From assembly GCA_005792225.1 (NCBI GenBank), contig SXSP01000295.1, forward strand, positions 1 to 7,023: a stretch of 7,023 nt of DNA. Direction: 5' to 3'. Source of the DNA: Bdellovibrionales bacterium (GTDB taxonomy: Bacteria; Bdellovibrionota; Bdellovibrionia; Bdellovibrionales; JAMPXM01). The position numbers and the translations under genes were made by a program. Positions 1 to 6,295 of the stretch are shown here, in pieces; within the stretch, counting starts at the first letter, position 1; each line of letters starts with the position of its first letter. The notes below the pieces were generated by a model. The model saw only the letters and a program-made list of their open reading frames with translations. It was not told the DNA's origin and did no database searches.

Positions 1-2
1 AT

Positions 3-611
3 CCCACGTCAAGGACCTCAGGACACCAAAGAATTTGGGGAGGCGCCAAGCTCTGGAGCGAACGCGATCGAGACTTCCGCGATCGGCTGGCTTTTTGCCG
101 GCTGTTACTCGAAGCGGACAAAGGTTTTGAATTCGCTCTCCTCGATCCGCGACGCTTTGGACGAATCTGGCTCACCGACGACGTTTGGGAGCACCCTCGG
201 ATCAAACAACTCGGGTTTGACCCTCTCTTGGACTTCCCCTCCGCAAAGGCCCTCGGCGAACGATTAGCGAAAAGAAAAAAGTCGATCAAGTCGGTCCTTC
301 TCGATCAATCACTCTTCGCGGGCGTCGGCAATTGGCTGGCCGATGAAATTCTTTTTCAGGCCCGTCTCTCGCCTCACCATCTCGCTTCCAAACTGGACGC
401 GAAACAGGTGAAGGCGTTGCATACGGGCGTCTTGAAAGTCGTCAACAAGGCCGTTGAAGTCGATGCGGACTACGAGCGCTTTCCGCCCGGTTGGCTCTTC
501 CACGAACGCTGGGGAAAATCGAAGACCGCCGTTACCAACAAAGGACTCAAGATTATCCACGAAGAGATCGGCGGCCGAACAACCGCGTGGGTTCCACAGT
601 GGCAAAGGTAG
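3..611 (+). CDS. mutM: Formamidopyrimidine-DNA glycosylase (Fpg/MutM), zincless-finger plant-like type, 5' partial
   Basis: Base-excision-repair glycosylase/AP lyase that would remove oxidised purines such as 8-oxoguanine or FapyG from DNA. The frame is open from base 3 to a TAG stop at 609-611 (202 residues). The catalytic N-terminus (Pro-Glu of mature Fpg) and about 60 residues lie before the window. Seen: DPRRFGR at about residues 48-54 of the fragment (end of the N-terminal beta-sandwich domain), LGFDPL, then the H2TH domain with LLDQSLFAGVGNWLADE (about 100-115, containing the conserved Asn of GVGN). The end is GGRTTAWVPQWQR, with no cysteine anywhere in the C-terminal half. Canonical Fpg ends in a four-Cys zinc finger; the ending here matches my memory of the plant FPG1 type, where a zincless finger carries the Arg. 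A TTG at 228 could open a shorter frame, but DPRRFG upstream shows the gene is longer. The stop overlaps the start of the next gene. Family confidence is high; the exact lesion preference is unknown. Confidence 0.93.
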   Translation, partial: PTSRTSGHQRIWGGAKLWSERDRDFRDRLAFCRLLLEADKGFEFALLDPRRFGRIWLTDDVWEHPRIKQLGFDPLLDFPSAKALGERLAKRKKSIKSVLLDQSLFAGVGNWLADEILFQARLSPHHLASKLDAKQVKALHTGVLKVVNKAVEVDADYERFPPGWLFHERWGKSKTAVTNKGLKIIHEEIGGRTTAWVPQWQR

Positions 612-1276
612 ACGGCAAAACAAAACGCGCAACCGAAGATCGGTTTGCGACCGCTGAGTTCCCGCAAACCCGCCGCGGTCTGTATGTCTGCGGGATCAAT
701 TGGGGTGGAGCCGATGACGATGAAATGGCCGAGATCGTACGCCGTCGTCGATCGTTCTTTTCAGACGACGCGAGTGGCCGCTATCCCTACCGCGATCGAA
801 TTCTGAAATGGTTCGAACTCTGGGACCATCCCATGGCCCGAACGGCGGAAGAGGCGGGTGACTTCGAAAAAAGCGTGAGCCAAACGAATTGGCTTCGAGA
901 TCGTTCGAGACGCTCGGAGCATCGGACTGAACCCAAGTATCTGCTCGAACACGTCGAGGAATTTCTTGAAGTCGTCTCAGCGCGGGACCCCAAGGTGATC
1001 TTTCTTTTCGGCTCCTGTTTGGGGTCGGCATTGGAGCGCGGCTTGCGCCAGCCACTGACTCGTACGCGCCTCGCGGAAGTTCTTGGTCAGCCGCAAGGAC
1101 CGGTTCGCTCGCTCACACGCGATCAGCGTGATGAGCCAAAAATGAAGGTGCGGATCTTCGCGTTTGAGAATTGCCGAATCATCTGCTTTCCGCATCCGAC
1201 GGGCGCCAAGGGTTTAACGAACGCGCAGATCGCGAGGTACAAACCCGACGTTCAAGAAGCTTTGGACTTTCTTTGA
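599..1276 (+). CDS. Putative uracil-DNA-glycosylase-superfamily protein (UDG/SMUG-like fold)
   Basis: Likely DNA-repair enzyme or nucleobase-binding protein; substrate unknown. With the GTG at 599 the product has 225 residues. The order of motifs resembles the UDG superfamily. CGINWGG (31-37) sits where motif 1 (GxxPG-like water-activating loop) is expected, followed by QTNWL (95-99), which looks like the TNL segment. A hydrophobic strand KVIFLFGSCLGSAL (from 132) matches the strand-Gly-helix that precedes motif 2. FPHPTGAKGL (197-206) matches the HPS-type motif 2. The normally acidic or Asn catalytic position of motif 1 is not clearly identifiable, so catalysis is uncertain. The start is not settled: GTG at 587 and TTG at 491 are in frame, and none has a convincing Shine-Dalgarno. 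GTG 599 overlaps the mutM stop by 13 bases, suggesting co-transcription and translational coupling with another glycosylase. The gene ends base-to-base against the convergent cyclase gene. The superfamily call rests on motifs read by eye. Confidence 0.6.
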   Translation: MAKVDGKTKRATEDRFATAEFPQTRRGLYVCGINWGGADDDEMAEIVRRRRSFFSDDASGRYPYRDRILKWFELWDHPMARTAEEAGDFEKSVSQTNWLRDRSRRSEHRTEPKYLLEHVEEFLEVVSARDPKVIFLFGSCLGSALERGLRQPLTRTRLAEVLGQPQGPVRSLTRDQRDEPKMKVRIFAFENCRIICFPHPTGAKGLTNAQIARYKPDVQEALDFL

Positions 1277-3571
1277 TTAGGATGACTTGGCCAGCGGCGC
1301 CGTCAGAAACCGTTGAAACTGGTTGAGCAGTGTTTGTCGCTGTTCGACGGTTAGATTTTTGATCATGAGACCGTAGCGATAGCCCTCACCGGCTTCACGC
1401 CCCCAGCGAACTTCAGCGATGATGATCTCGATCTCGGCATCGCGAAGCGCCGTTTCCATCGTGCGATCTTGGCTGTCGATGGTGAACTTCAAGAGAGTTC
1501 CCTGACCCAGCACTTCCTCGAGCTCAACCGAAAGACCCGAAAACGAGACGTCAACGAGACTCGCCCGACCCAATTGGGTCCATATCGCGATGGGTGCATC
1601 GGCTGGAATTGAATAGCGATGATCTTCGATACTTCGACCGTAGCTCTTACGAAACTTCTGGATCGCCTTCTCCACCAAATCAGGCCGGAGCGCGAACGGA
1701 TCATGTTCGTAAACCTCGAACTTGGCCTCTTGGTTTTTGATGGAGATGTTTCTCTTTCGCATTCCGGTGAGAAGATCGATCCGATCTCGCAAGTGATCAA
1801 CCGTTTGGAGTCCGCAAAGAATTCGGTAAACGCCGCAAGCTCCCTCGAGTCTTTGCGCGATGTTAACAACGTGACCAATCGCCGTGATCTCGATCCGGTT
1901 TGCCGCCCCGAGATCGCCGATGTGAACCTCACCGGAGTTGATCCCGATCCTGAGAGGGAAAATCACGGAATCCGGATCGTCTTGCGCGATACTGAGTCCG
2001 AGAGCCTCTTGCTGGATGCGAATGGCGCAATCGAGCGCGGCTTCCGCGTGATTGGCGAGAATCCTTGGTTGCCCCGCGACTTGGTAGCCGAAGTAACAGA
2101 TCAACCCCTCACCGAGTGAGCGATCGACGACGCCACCGTATTGATGGATGATCGCTCGAACCGAGTTGAAGTAATCGCTTAATCGCTTGAAGTTGACGTC
2201 AGCCGAGTGCTTCATCGCGTGCCGTGAGAAGCCCACGATGTCGATGAACATGATCGTCAATTCCTGGCAGCGCGGCTCCACGTCCAGAGCTCGTGAAGAT
2301 CTGACAATGGCACGCAAAGCTTTCGGCGATACGACACCCGTGAGTGAGGATTTTAGAAGACGCGCGCGACGTTCGCGCGTGCGAATTCGATCCGCGAGGA
2401 CGGTAAACCCCGTCAGTAACAAACCCGAGATCGGCATCCCCCAGGAGATTAACACATTTGAGAAAGCAAAAATCGCCAGCGATCCGCCGATCAGGAGGAG
2501 CGTTGAGAAAATGAGTAATCCGGCGGAGACCGCAGGGTGCGTAACTGCTGCCAAGACAAACCCGATAAAACATGCCGCAAACAGGAGGAGTGCTTCCGCA
2601 CGCAGGTGCTCTAACCATTGACCCTGGAGTGCGCCGTTTAGGATGCTCGTCATCACGACTTCACGCGGGACCTCGCCGACGGGTGTGCGAACGAGCGTGG
2701 CTCTCGACATGTCGTTAAAGATAAGTACGATGTCGCCCTCGTCGATGCCCTCAAGGCTCTGACCCGAACGCGCCCGGCGGAGGAATGGTTCCAAACTCGT
2801 CACCCGATCCGAAATAAGGGACGGATCAGGAAGGTTCACGAGTGCACTTCCGGCTTCATTCAAGGGCACGGGACTGTCGCTGATCACCAGCTGACCGTCT
2901 TTTGATTCAAATTTAAAGATCGCTTGAAGTGACCAGTGTAAAATCACGTCCTCTTTCGAAACTCTCCGGAGTGGTTTGAATTCACCGTCGACCTCGACAT
3001 CGACGTGACCCACGTGAGTCAAAATACCTGAGAGGCTCGTATGAGGGCCGTAGACCAACTCCGCGCTGTCATCCAAGTTTTTGAGGGATCCGGGATCGAA
3101 ACCAAGAAATCCCAGCCGCGCCGGCGTTAGACCATTTATTTTTTCCCGCTCATGACGAGCGGCGACCACAACCGGTTTTAAGGCTTGGGCCGCATCGCGG
3201 AATTTTTGTAGGAGCTTTTCATCACGAGTGATCGGAAACGAAAACGGCAGATCGATATAAACGGCTCTGACTTTAGATTTGTGGAGGGCCCCGAAGAGTG
3301 CCGTCCAATCTTCGACGGAAATATCGTCGCGGCCGATCTCGCCGAGCGTCTTCTGATCGATGCTGAAAATCTTTAAGTGAGAGTTGATTTCGGGACCGAA
3401 ACCGAGGTGATTGCGCGCCTGAAATGAAATCGGATGAGTCAAATGCCGGGCACTGAAACGGGCTCCACCAAAATGAGAAATCGTGAGCAAGATCGCAAAA
3501 CATAAAGTCGCGATCACAGCCGAGCGCGGAACGCGCTTCGACGAAAGCCATCTTTTCAGGTGGTTGAGCAT
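1277..3571 (-). CDS. CHASE2-3TM-class III adenylate/guanylate cyclase with C-terminal PilZ domain
   Basis: Inner-membrane nucleotide cyclase expected to make cAMP (or cGMP) in response to an extracytoplasmic signal. Numbering is from the in-frame GTG at 3583 (768 residues). The ATG at 3571 (764 residues) is preferred because AAGGTGA lies 8 bases before it, whereas the GTG lies inside that sequence. Domains: TM about 21-39; CHASE2 periplasmic sensor about 45-325; three TMs about 329-347, 351-373 and 377-396; linker with RTRERRARLL; cyclase core about 438-600; PilZ about 650-757. In the cyclase the first metal Asp is D448 (FIDIVGFS), and the transition-state Asn/Arg are N574 and R578 (VNIAQR). 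T567 (EITAIG) sits at the base-recognition position. The usual Lys is R488 and the second metal Asp is E492 (DRSLGEG). The PilZ part has the D/N-x-S-x-x-G motif (D678, S680, G683), but its upstream RxxxR motif is not intact. It is the last gene of a three-gene operon behind the TPR and kinase genes. CHASE2-cyclase is a well-known arrangement; the added PilZ is the odd part. Activity is likely but not assured. Confidence 0.9.
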   Translation of the reverse strand: MLNHLKRWLSSKRVPRSAVIATLCFAILLTISHFGGARFSARHLTHPISFQARNHLGFGPEINSHLKIFSIDQKTLGEIGRDDISVEDWTALFGALHKSKVRAVYIDLPFSFPITRDEKLLQKFRDAAQALKPVVVAARHEREKINGLTPARLGFLGFDPGSLKNLDDSAELVYGPHTSLSGILTHVGHVDVEVDGEFKPLRRVSKEDVILHWSLQAIFKFESKDGQLVISDSPVPLNEAGSALVNLPDPSLISDRVTSLEPFLRRARSGQSLEGIDEGDIVLIFNDMSRATLVRTPVGEVPREVVMTSILNGALQGQWLEHLRAEALLLFAACFIGFVLAAVTHPAVSAGLLIFSTLLLIGGSLAIFAFSNVLISWGMPISGLLLTGFTVLADRIRTRERRARLLKSSLTGVVSPKALRAIVRSSRALDVEPRCQELTIMFIDIVGFSRHAMKHSADVNFKRLSDYFNSVRAIIHQYGGVVDRSLGEGLICYFGYQVAGQPRILANHAEAALDCAIRIQQEALGLSIAQDDPDSVIFPLRIGINSGEVHIGDLGAANRIEITAIGHVVNIAQRLEGACGVYRILCGLQTVDHLRDRIDLLTGMRKRNISIKNQEAKFEVYEHDPFALRPDLVEKAIQKFRKSYGRSIEDHRYSIPADAPIAIWTQLGRASLVDVSFSGLSVELEEVLGQGTLLKFTIDSQDRTMETALRDAEIEIIIAEVRWGREAGEGYRYGLMIKNLTVEQRQTLLNQFQRFLTAPLAKSS

Positions 3572-3579
3572 TCTATCGT

Positions 3580-3586
3580 TCACCTT
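3580..3586 (-). promoter_or_regulatory. Ribosome binding site deciding the cyclase start
   Basis: On the minus strand AAGGTGA lies 8 bases before the ATG at 3571. This is a good Shine-Dalgarno match at normal spacing. The alternative GTG start at 3583 is part of this same sequence and has only a weak purine run before it, so the ATG is the better start. Confidence 0.5.
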
Positions 3587-3621
3587 TTTGTCTTCGGAAC
3601 TTCCGCGAGTTTGCTAAAATT

Positions 3622-4116
3622 TCACCAGGTCTGGTCGAGCTTGTCGGCGTAGAATCGCAGCGCCCGATCGTAGGTTCTGATCTCTTCATCCGTGGTTGTG
3701 TCGAGAAGCTCCAGTATCAGGACGCCGAGACCTTCGGAGGATCTGCCGAGGTTATGCAGAACCATCGCGCGAAAGACCTTGAGCGCCCGATGTTCTGGGA
3801 ATTCGCCAATGGCTTTTTCAAAAACCTCGAGGGACTTCTCGTACTGGCCCAAACACCTGAGAGTGCTTCCGAGACCAAGGTAGGTGCCCTTACGCTCTTC
3901 ACCCTGAATCCCATTTGCGATCGCTGCCTCGTAATGCGGGATCGCCTCGCGCTCCCGCCCCAAAGAATCCAAGCACCAAGCCATGAGGCAGTTGGCTTCG
4001 GCCGACGACGGATGATCCGAGAGTAGCTCGGTCAAAATCGAAATCGCCTCGTCTGTTTTTCCGGACCGCCTTAGGGATTTAACTTGATCCAGCTTTTTTT
4101 GATCGCTCGAACTCAT
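3622..4116 (-). CDS. Tetratricopeptide-repeat protein (TPR_5-like)
   Basis: Small soluble TPR protein (164 residues from the ATG at 4116), expected to act as a protein-protein interaction scaffold in the cytoplasm; there is no signal peptide or TM. Seen: about four helix-turn-helix TPR units at roughly 6-39, 40-73, 78-111 and 112-145. They carry typical spacing and phrases such as SGKTDEAISIL, CLDSLGREREAIPHYEAAI, LGSTLRCLGQYEKSLEVFEKAI and MVLHNLGRSSEGL. The run GEERKGTYLGLGSTLR, followed by EFPEHRALKVFRAMVLHNLG and an ending with RALRFYADKLD, resembles the TPR_5 family, whose function is not defined. A GTG at 4128 overlaps the kinase stop as GTGA and would add four residues. The ATG is preferred because GAGGGG lies just before it; either way translation is probably coupled to the kinase. 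It lies between the kinase and cyclase genes in one operon, so a linking or adaptor role between them is an inference. Confidence 0.88.
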   Translation of the reverse strand: MSSSDQKKLDQVKSLRRSGKTDEAISILTELLSDHPSSAEANCLMAWCLDSLGREREAIPHYEAAIANGIQGEERKGTYLGLGSTLRCLGQYEKSLEVFEKAIGEFPEHRALKVFRAMVLHNLGRSSEGLGVLILELLDTTTDEEIRTYDRALRFYADKLDQTW

Positions 4117-4120
4117 CACG

Positions 4121-4126
4121 CCCCTC
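4121..4126 (-). promoter_or_regulatory. Ribosome binding site of the TPR gene, inside the kinase stop/start overlap
   Basis: The minus strand reads GTGAGGGGCGTGATG from 4128. The kinase TGA stop is at 4127-4125. GAGGGG at 4126-4121 lies 4-6 bases before the ATG at 4116, and a competing GTG at 4128 overlaps the stop by 4 bases. Ribosomes ending the kinase are therefore well placed to restart here. Confidence 0.5.
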
Positions 4127-6206
4127 ACGCCGCCGAAATCAACGTTCTTGCTTCAGAGGGAAGAAGGTACGGAACCTCAACGGAGATCGTAGTTCCCCGG
4201 CCCAATTGGGATTGAGCGCGCACGTTTCCACCGAGTCGCTCGGCCGCAGCGCGGAGCGCATCAAGCCCAATGCCCCGACCCGAAAGTGAGGTCACGACTT
4301 CTCTCGTCGTGAAACCGGATTCGAAGACGATTTGGATTAATTCCTCATCGTTCTTGCCCGTGAACGGACTCGTGCCATTTTGCAGGGAAAGTTTTTTGCG
4401 AATTCCATTGGGATCAATGCCCCGTCCATCGTCTTTGGTGGTGATCACGAGCCAGGGTGACCCATTCCGGTTCTCGCGTCGAAACGTGACCTCGATCGAT
4501 CCTTTTTCGTTTTTCCCGAGCGCGAGTCGGTCGGCCGGCGATTCGATTCCGTGATCGACGGCATTGCGGAAGACATGCACAAACGAAACGAAGAGTTCAT
4601 GATAATTCTCTGGGTAAACCTCGAGGCCAGCGTTTACGAAGCGAACTTCTTCGATCTTCTTCCGCTGCCTTTGTGCGATGCTCGTGGTGAGACCAGCGTA
4701 CTGTTGGAAGTATTCTCCCACGGGACGCAAGGTCGCCTTCAGAAGGTCTTGCCAAAGCAGATTCTGCTCTGACGGACGACGGGCCTTCTTTAAAAGATCT
4801 AGAATTTGCTCGATGGGGAGTTCGACCGATCGTTCATGCTGGGTCACCGAGCGCCCGAGAACTTTCCGGTAGCGCGTGATGAAACTCTCAAGTTGGACGT
4901 TCAGGAGGGCACACTGCACCCGGATGAGGGTGATCACACCTTCGGCATCTGAGTTTGAGTTGCGTCTCGCTTTCCAAACAAATTCAAGTTGGTGAGCGGC
5001 GTCAGCCAATTGATCCAGAGCGAACATGTCGAATCCACCCTTGATCGTGTGCAGGAAGCGACGAAACTCTTGCTCCGTTGAGTCCACTACAAACTGCTCC
5101 CGAGACAGCTGCGCGAAATATCCGAGGCGATCATTGACGTCTTTCATGAACGGTTGAAAGAAAGCCCTTTGCTCCACGATCGTCGTCACCATCTTCATCC
5201 GGCGATGTTCCGTCTCGGCTTCGCGTTTCGCCTTCACTTCGTTTGTCTTATCGGTTGCAACAACAACCATCTCCTTCAACCCACCTGCCGGGTCGACAAC
5301 CGGAAAATATTCGATGGCGATCGTGAGGCCCAGCGCGTGCGGAACGGTCTTCATTCCAGCATTGAGAGTTGTTTGAAATGAAGTGTTCGCGGGATCAAAG
5401 CAAAGCTGCACCCAAGCTTTCACACTTCCGATGTCGTCAGGAGGAACACGCAAGACTTCCCAGACCGGTCGATCCGCGGGGTTCATTCCGAGAAGGTCAA
5501 GACACGCTCGCGAGTGGACCTTCTTACAAATCCCATCGCGACCAAACGAGAAGAAACCTTGACCGAGGGAACTCATGACGTTTTCGAGTCCGCTATTGGC
5601 CAGTGCCAAGTCTTCGGATCTCGCGCGTAGATCTTCGCGACTCTTGCTGAGTGCGGCAACGAGACTCAGGAGAGCTTTTGAAACCATGAACGAAACGAAC
5701 GTCGAACATGCGGCGCCTAGAAAGAGGAATGTCGCATTGGCGTCTCCCCGCTGCCACCAGAGCGTCAGAGTGACCGCTCCGCACATCGTATAGTACAAGA
5801 AGTTGCTCTTTACGTTGAGCAAGGCCGCACCCGAGCCGAACATCAAACAATAGGCGCCCAAGATATAGGGGAGCTGGAGATCGTTTGCGTGAACTAAGTA
5901 AAAAACGTGGAGTGTCGCGCCGAATACGGTCGCTTCAAACAGAAGCTCCTCGTATTTTTTTAACCTATGTTCGAAAAAAGTCGAGGCAATGACGCCCGCG
6001 CAGAGAGCGGTGAGAATAAGACGTTGCCAAAGTGGATCGTAAGCCTCGGGAAAAAAGAAGATGTAGATCATTTGCCAGACCGGATACGCGGCGCCAAGCA
6101 CTCCCAATGACCACCGATATCGGGATTGGTGCATCCGCCGCTCTTCACTCTCTGAACTCAATACGATCTGCTGATCCATGCCGTCCGACTCATCGGTTCT
6201 CGGCAT
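4125..6206 (-). CDS. Membrane hybrid sensor kinase: 6TM - PAS-like - HPt - CheA-type HATPase, no CheW-like domain
   Basis: Inner-membrane histidine kinase (693 residues) expected to autophosphorylate on an HPt histidine and pass phosphate to an unlinked receiver. Seen in order: short cytosolic N-terminus; about six TM segments between 33 and 183; a coiled stretch rich in charged residues about 187-210; a PAS-like domain about 208-320 (GFFSFGRDGICKKV). A second coil spans about 320-350. The HPt has H386 in FLHTIKGGFDMF (CheA P1 style), then a linker helix region about 460-520. The CheA-like ATPase has the N-box HVFRNAVDHGIE (544-555, N548), DDGRGID (592-598), FESGFTTREVV, SGRGIGLDALR (642-652) and GRGT (669-672). 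The protein ends right after the ATPase, so the CheA P5/CheW-like and P2 regions are absent, as is a receiver. The ATG at 6206 has GAGG only 3 bases upstream; a second ATG at 6179 (684 residues) is possible. It is the first gene of the operon with the TPR and cyclase genes; its stimulus is unknown. Confidence 0.9.
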   Translation of the reverse strand: MPRTDESDGMDQQIVLSSESEERRMHQSRYRWSLGVLGAAYPVWQMIYIFFFPEAYDPLWQRLILTALCAGVIASTFFEHRLKKYEELLFEATVFGATLHVFYLVHANDLQLPYILGAYCLMFGSGAALLNVKSNFLYYTMCGAVTLTLWWQRGDANATFLFLGAACSTFVSFMVSKALLSLVAALSKSREDLRARSEDLALANSGLENVMSSLGQGFFSFGRDGICKKVHSRACLDLLGMNPADRPVWEVLRVPPDDIGSVKAWVQLCFDPANTSFQTTLNAGMKTVPHALGLTIAIEYFPVVDPAGGLKEMVVVATDKTNEVKAKREAETEHRRMKMVTTIVEQRAFFQPFMKDVNDRLGYFAQLSREQFVVDSTEQEFRRFLHTIKGGFDMFALDQLADAAHQLEFVWKARRNSNSDAEGVITLIRVQCALLNVQLESFITRYRKVLGRSVTQHERSVELPIEQILDLLKKARRPSEQNLLWQDLLKATLRPVGEYFQQYAGLTTSIAQRQRKKIEEVRFVNAGLEVYPENYHELFVSFVHVFRNAVDHGIESPADRLALGKNEKGSIEVTFRRENRNGSPWLVITTKDDGRGIDPNGIRKKLSLQNGTSPFTGKNDEELIQIVFESGFTTREVVTSLSGRGIGLDALRAAAERLGGNVRAQSQLGRGTTISVEVPYLLPSEARTLISAA

Positions 6207-6295
6207 TCGCCTCGAGAGGCTAGCAAGTCCGACGTCTAGGATGCTTTCGCCGCCAAAACGGATATCATAGGATCTTATCGAAGGGTGGGGGGCTC
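6207..6295. promoter_or_regulatory. Divergent promoter region between the kinase operon and the solute-binding-protein gene
   Basis: These 89 bases separate two divergent genes and must hold at least part of both promoters. On the minus strand TATGAT (6269-6264) is a good -10 match, without a recognisable -35 at 17 bases. On the plus strand TATCAT (6263-6268) overlaps it, also without a clear -35. A 12-base near palindrome, ATAGGATCTTAT, lies at 6267-6278 with one mismatched pair and could be an operator. The promoter assignments are weak; only the divergent layout is sure. Confidence 0.45.
6281..6292 (+). promoter_or_regulatory. Purine-rich ribosome binding site of the solute-binding-protein gene
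   Basis: AAGGGTGGGGGG sits 3 bases before the ATG at 6296. It offers AAGG and GGTGG-like matches to the 16S rRNA tail, with the best-matching part 7-11 bases from the start codon, which supports that start. Confidence 0.5.

Noticed and set aside
1..130. Possible frameshift in the first ~100 bases of mutM, as the GMTG motif expected before DPRRFG is not seen
   Set aside because: The window starts close to where that motif should lie and this linker is variable in the family, so a missing motif does not show a frameshift.
309..632. 107-codon frame on - strand over mutM
   Set aside because: Antisense to the strongly conserved H2TH region; no independent evidence of coding.
1619..2119. 166-codon open frame on + strand antisense to the cyclase catalytic domain
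   Set aside because: No family resemblance; the opposite strand holds well-conserved cyclase motifs, which explain the frame.
2187..2621. 144-codon open frame on + strand (and a 139-codon frame on - strand) inside the cyclase gene
   Set aside because: Arg/Ser-rich translations with no recognisable domain, lying opposite or out of frame with a clearly coding region; shadow frames in GC-rich DNA.
3592..3605. Short palindrome CGGAACTTCCG in the TPR-cyclase gap, considered as a terminator
   Set aside because: Arms of 5 bases with a 1-base centre and no T run; too small for an intrinsic terminator and it lies within an apparent operon.
6209..6220. GCCTCGAGAGGC inverted repeat before the kinase start
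   Set aside because: 5-base arms with a 2-base centre; cannot form a stable hairpin and could be chance, although it contains the GAGG near the kinase ATG.
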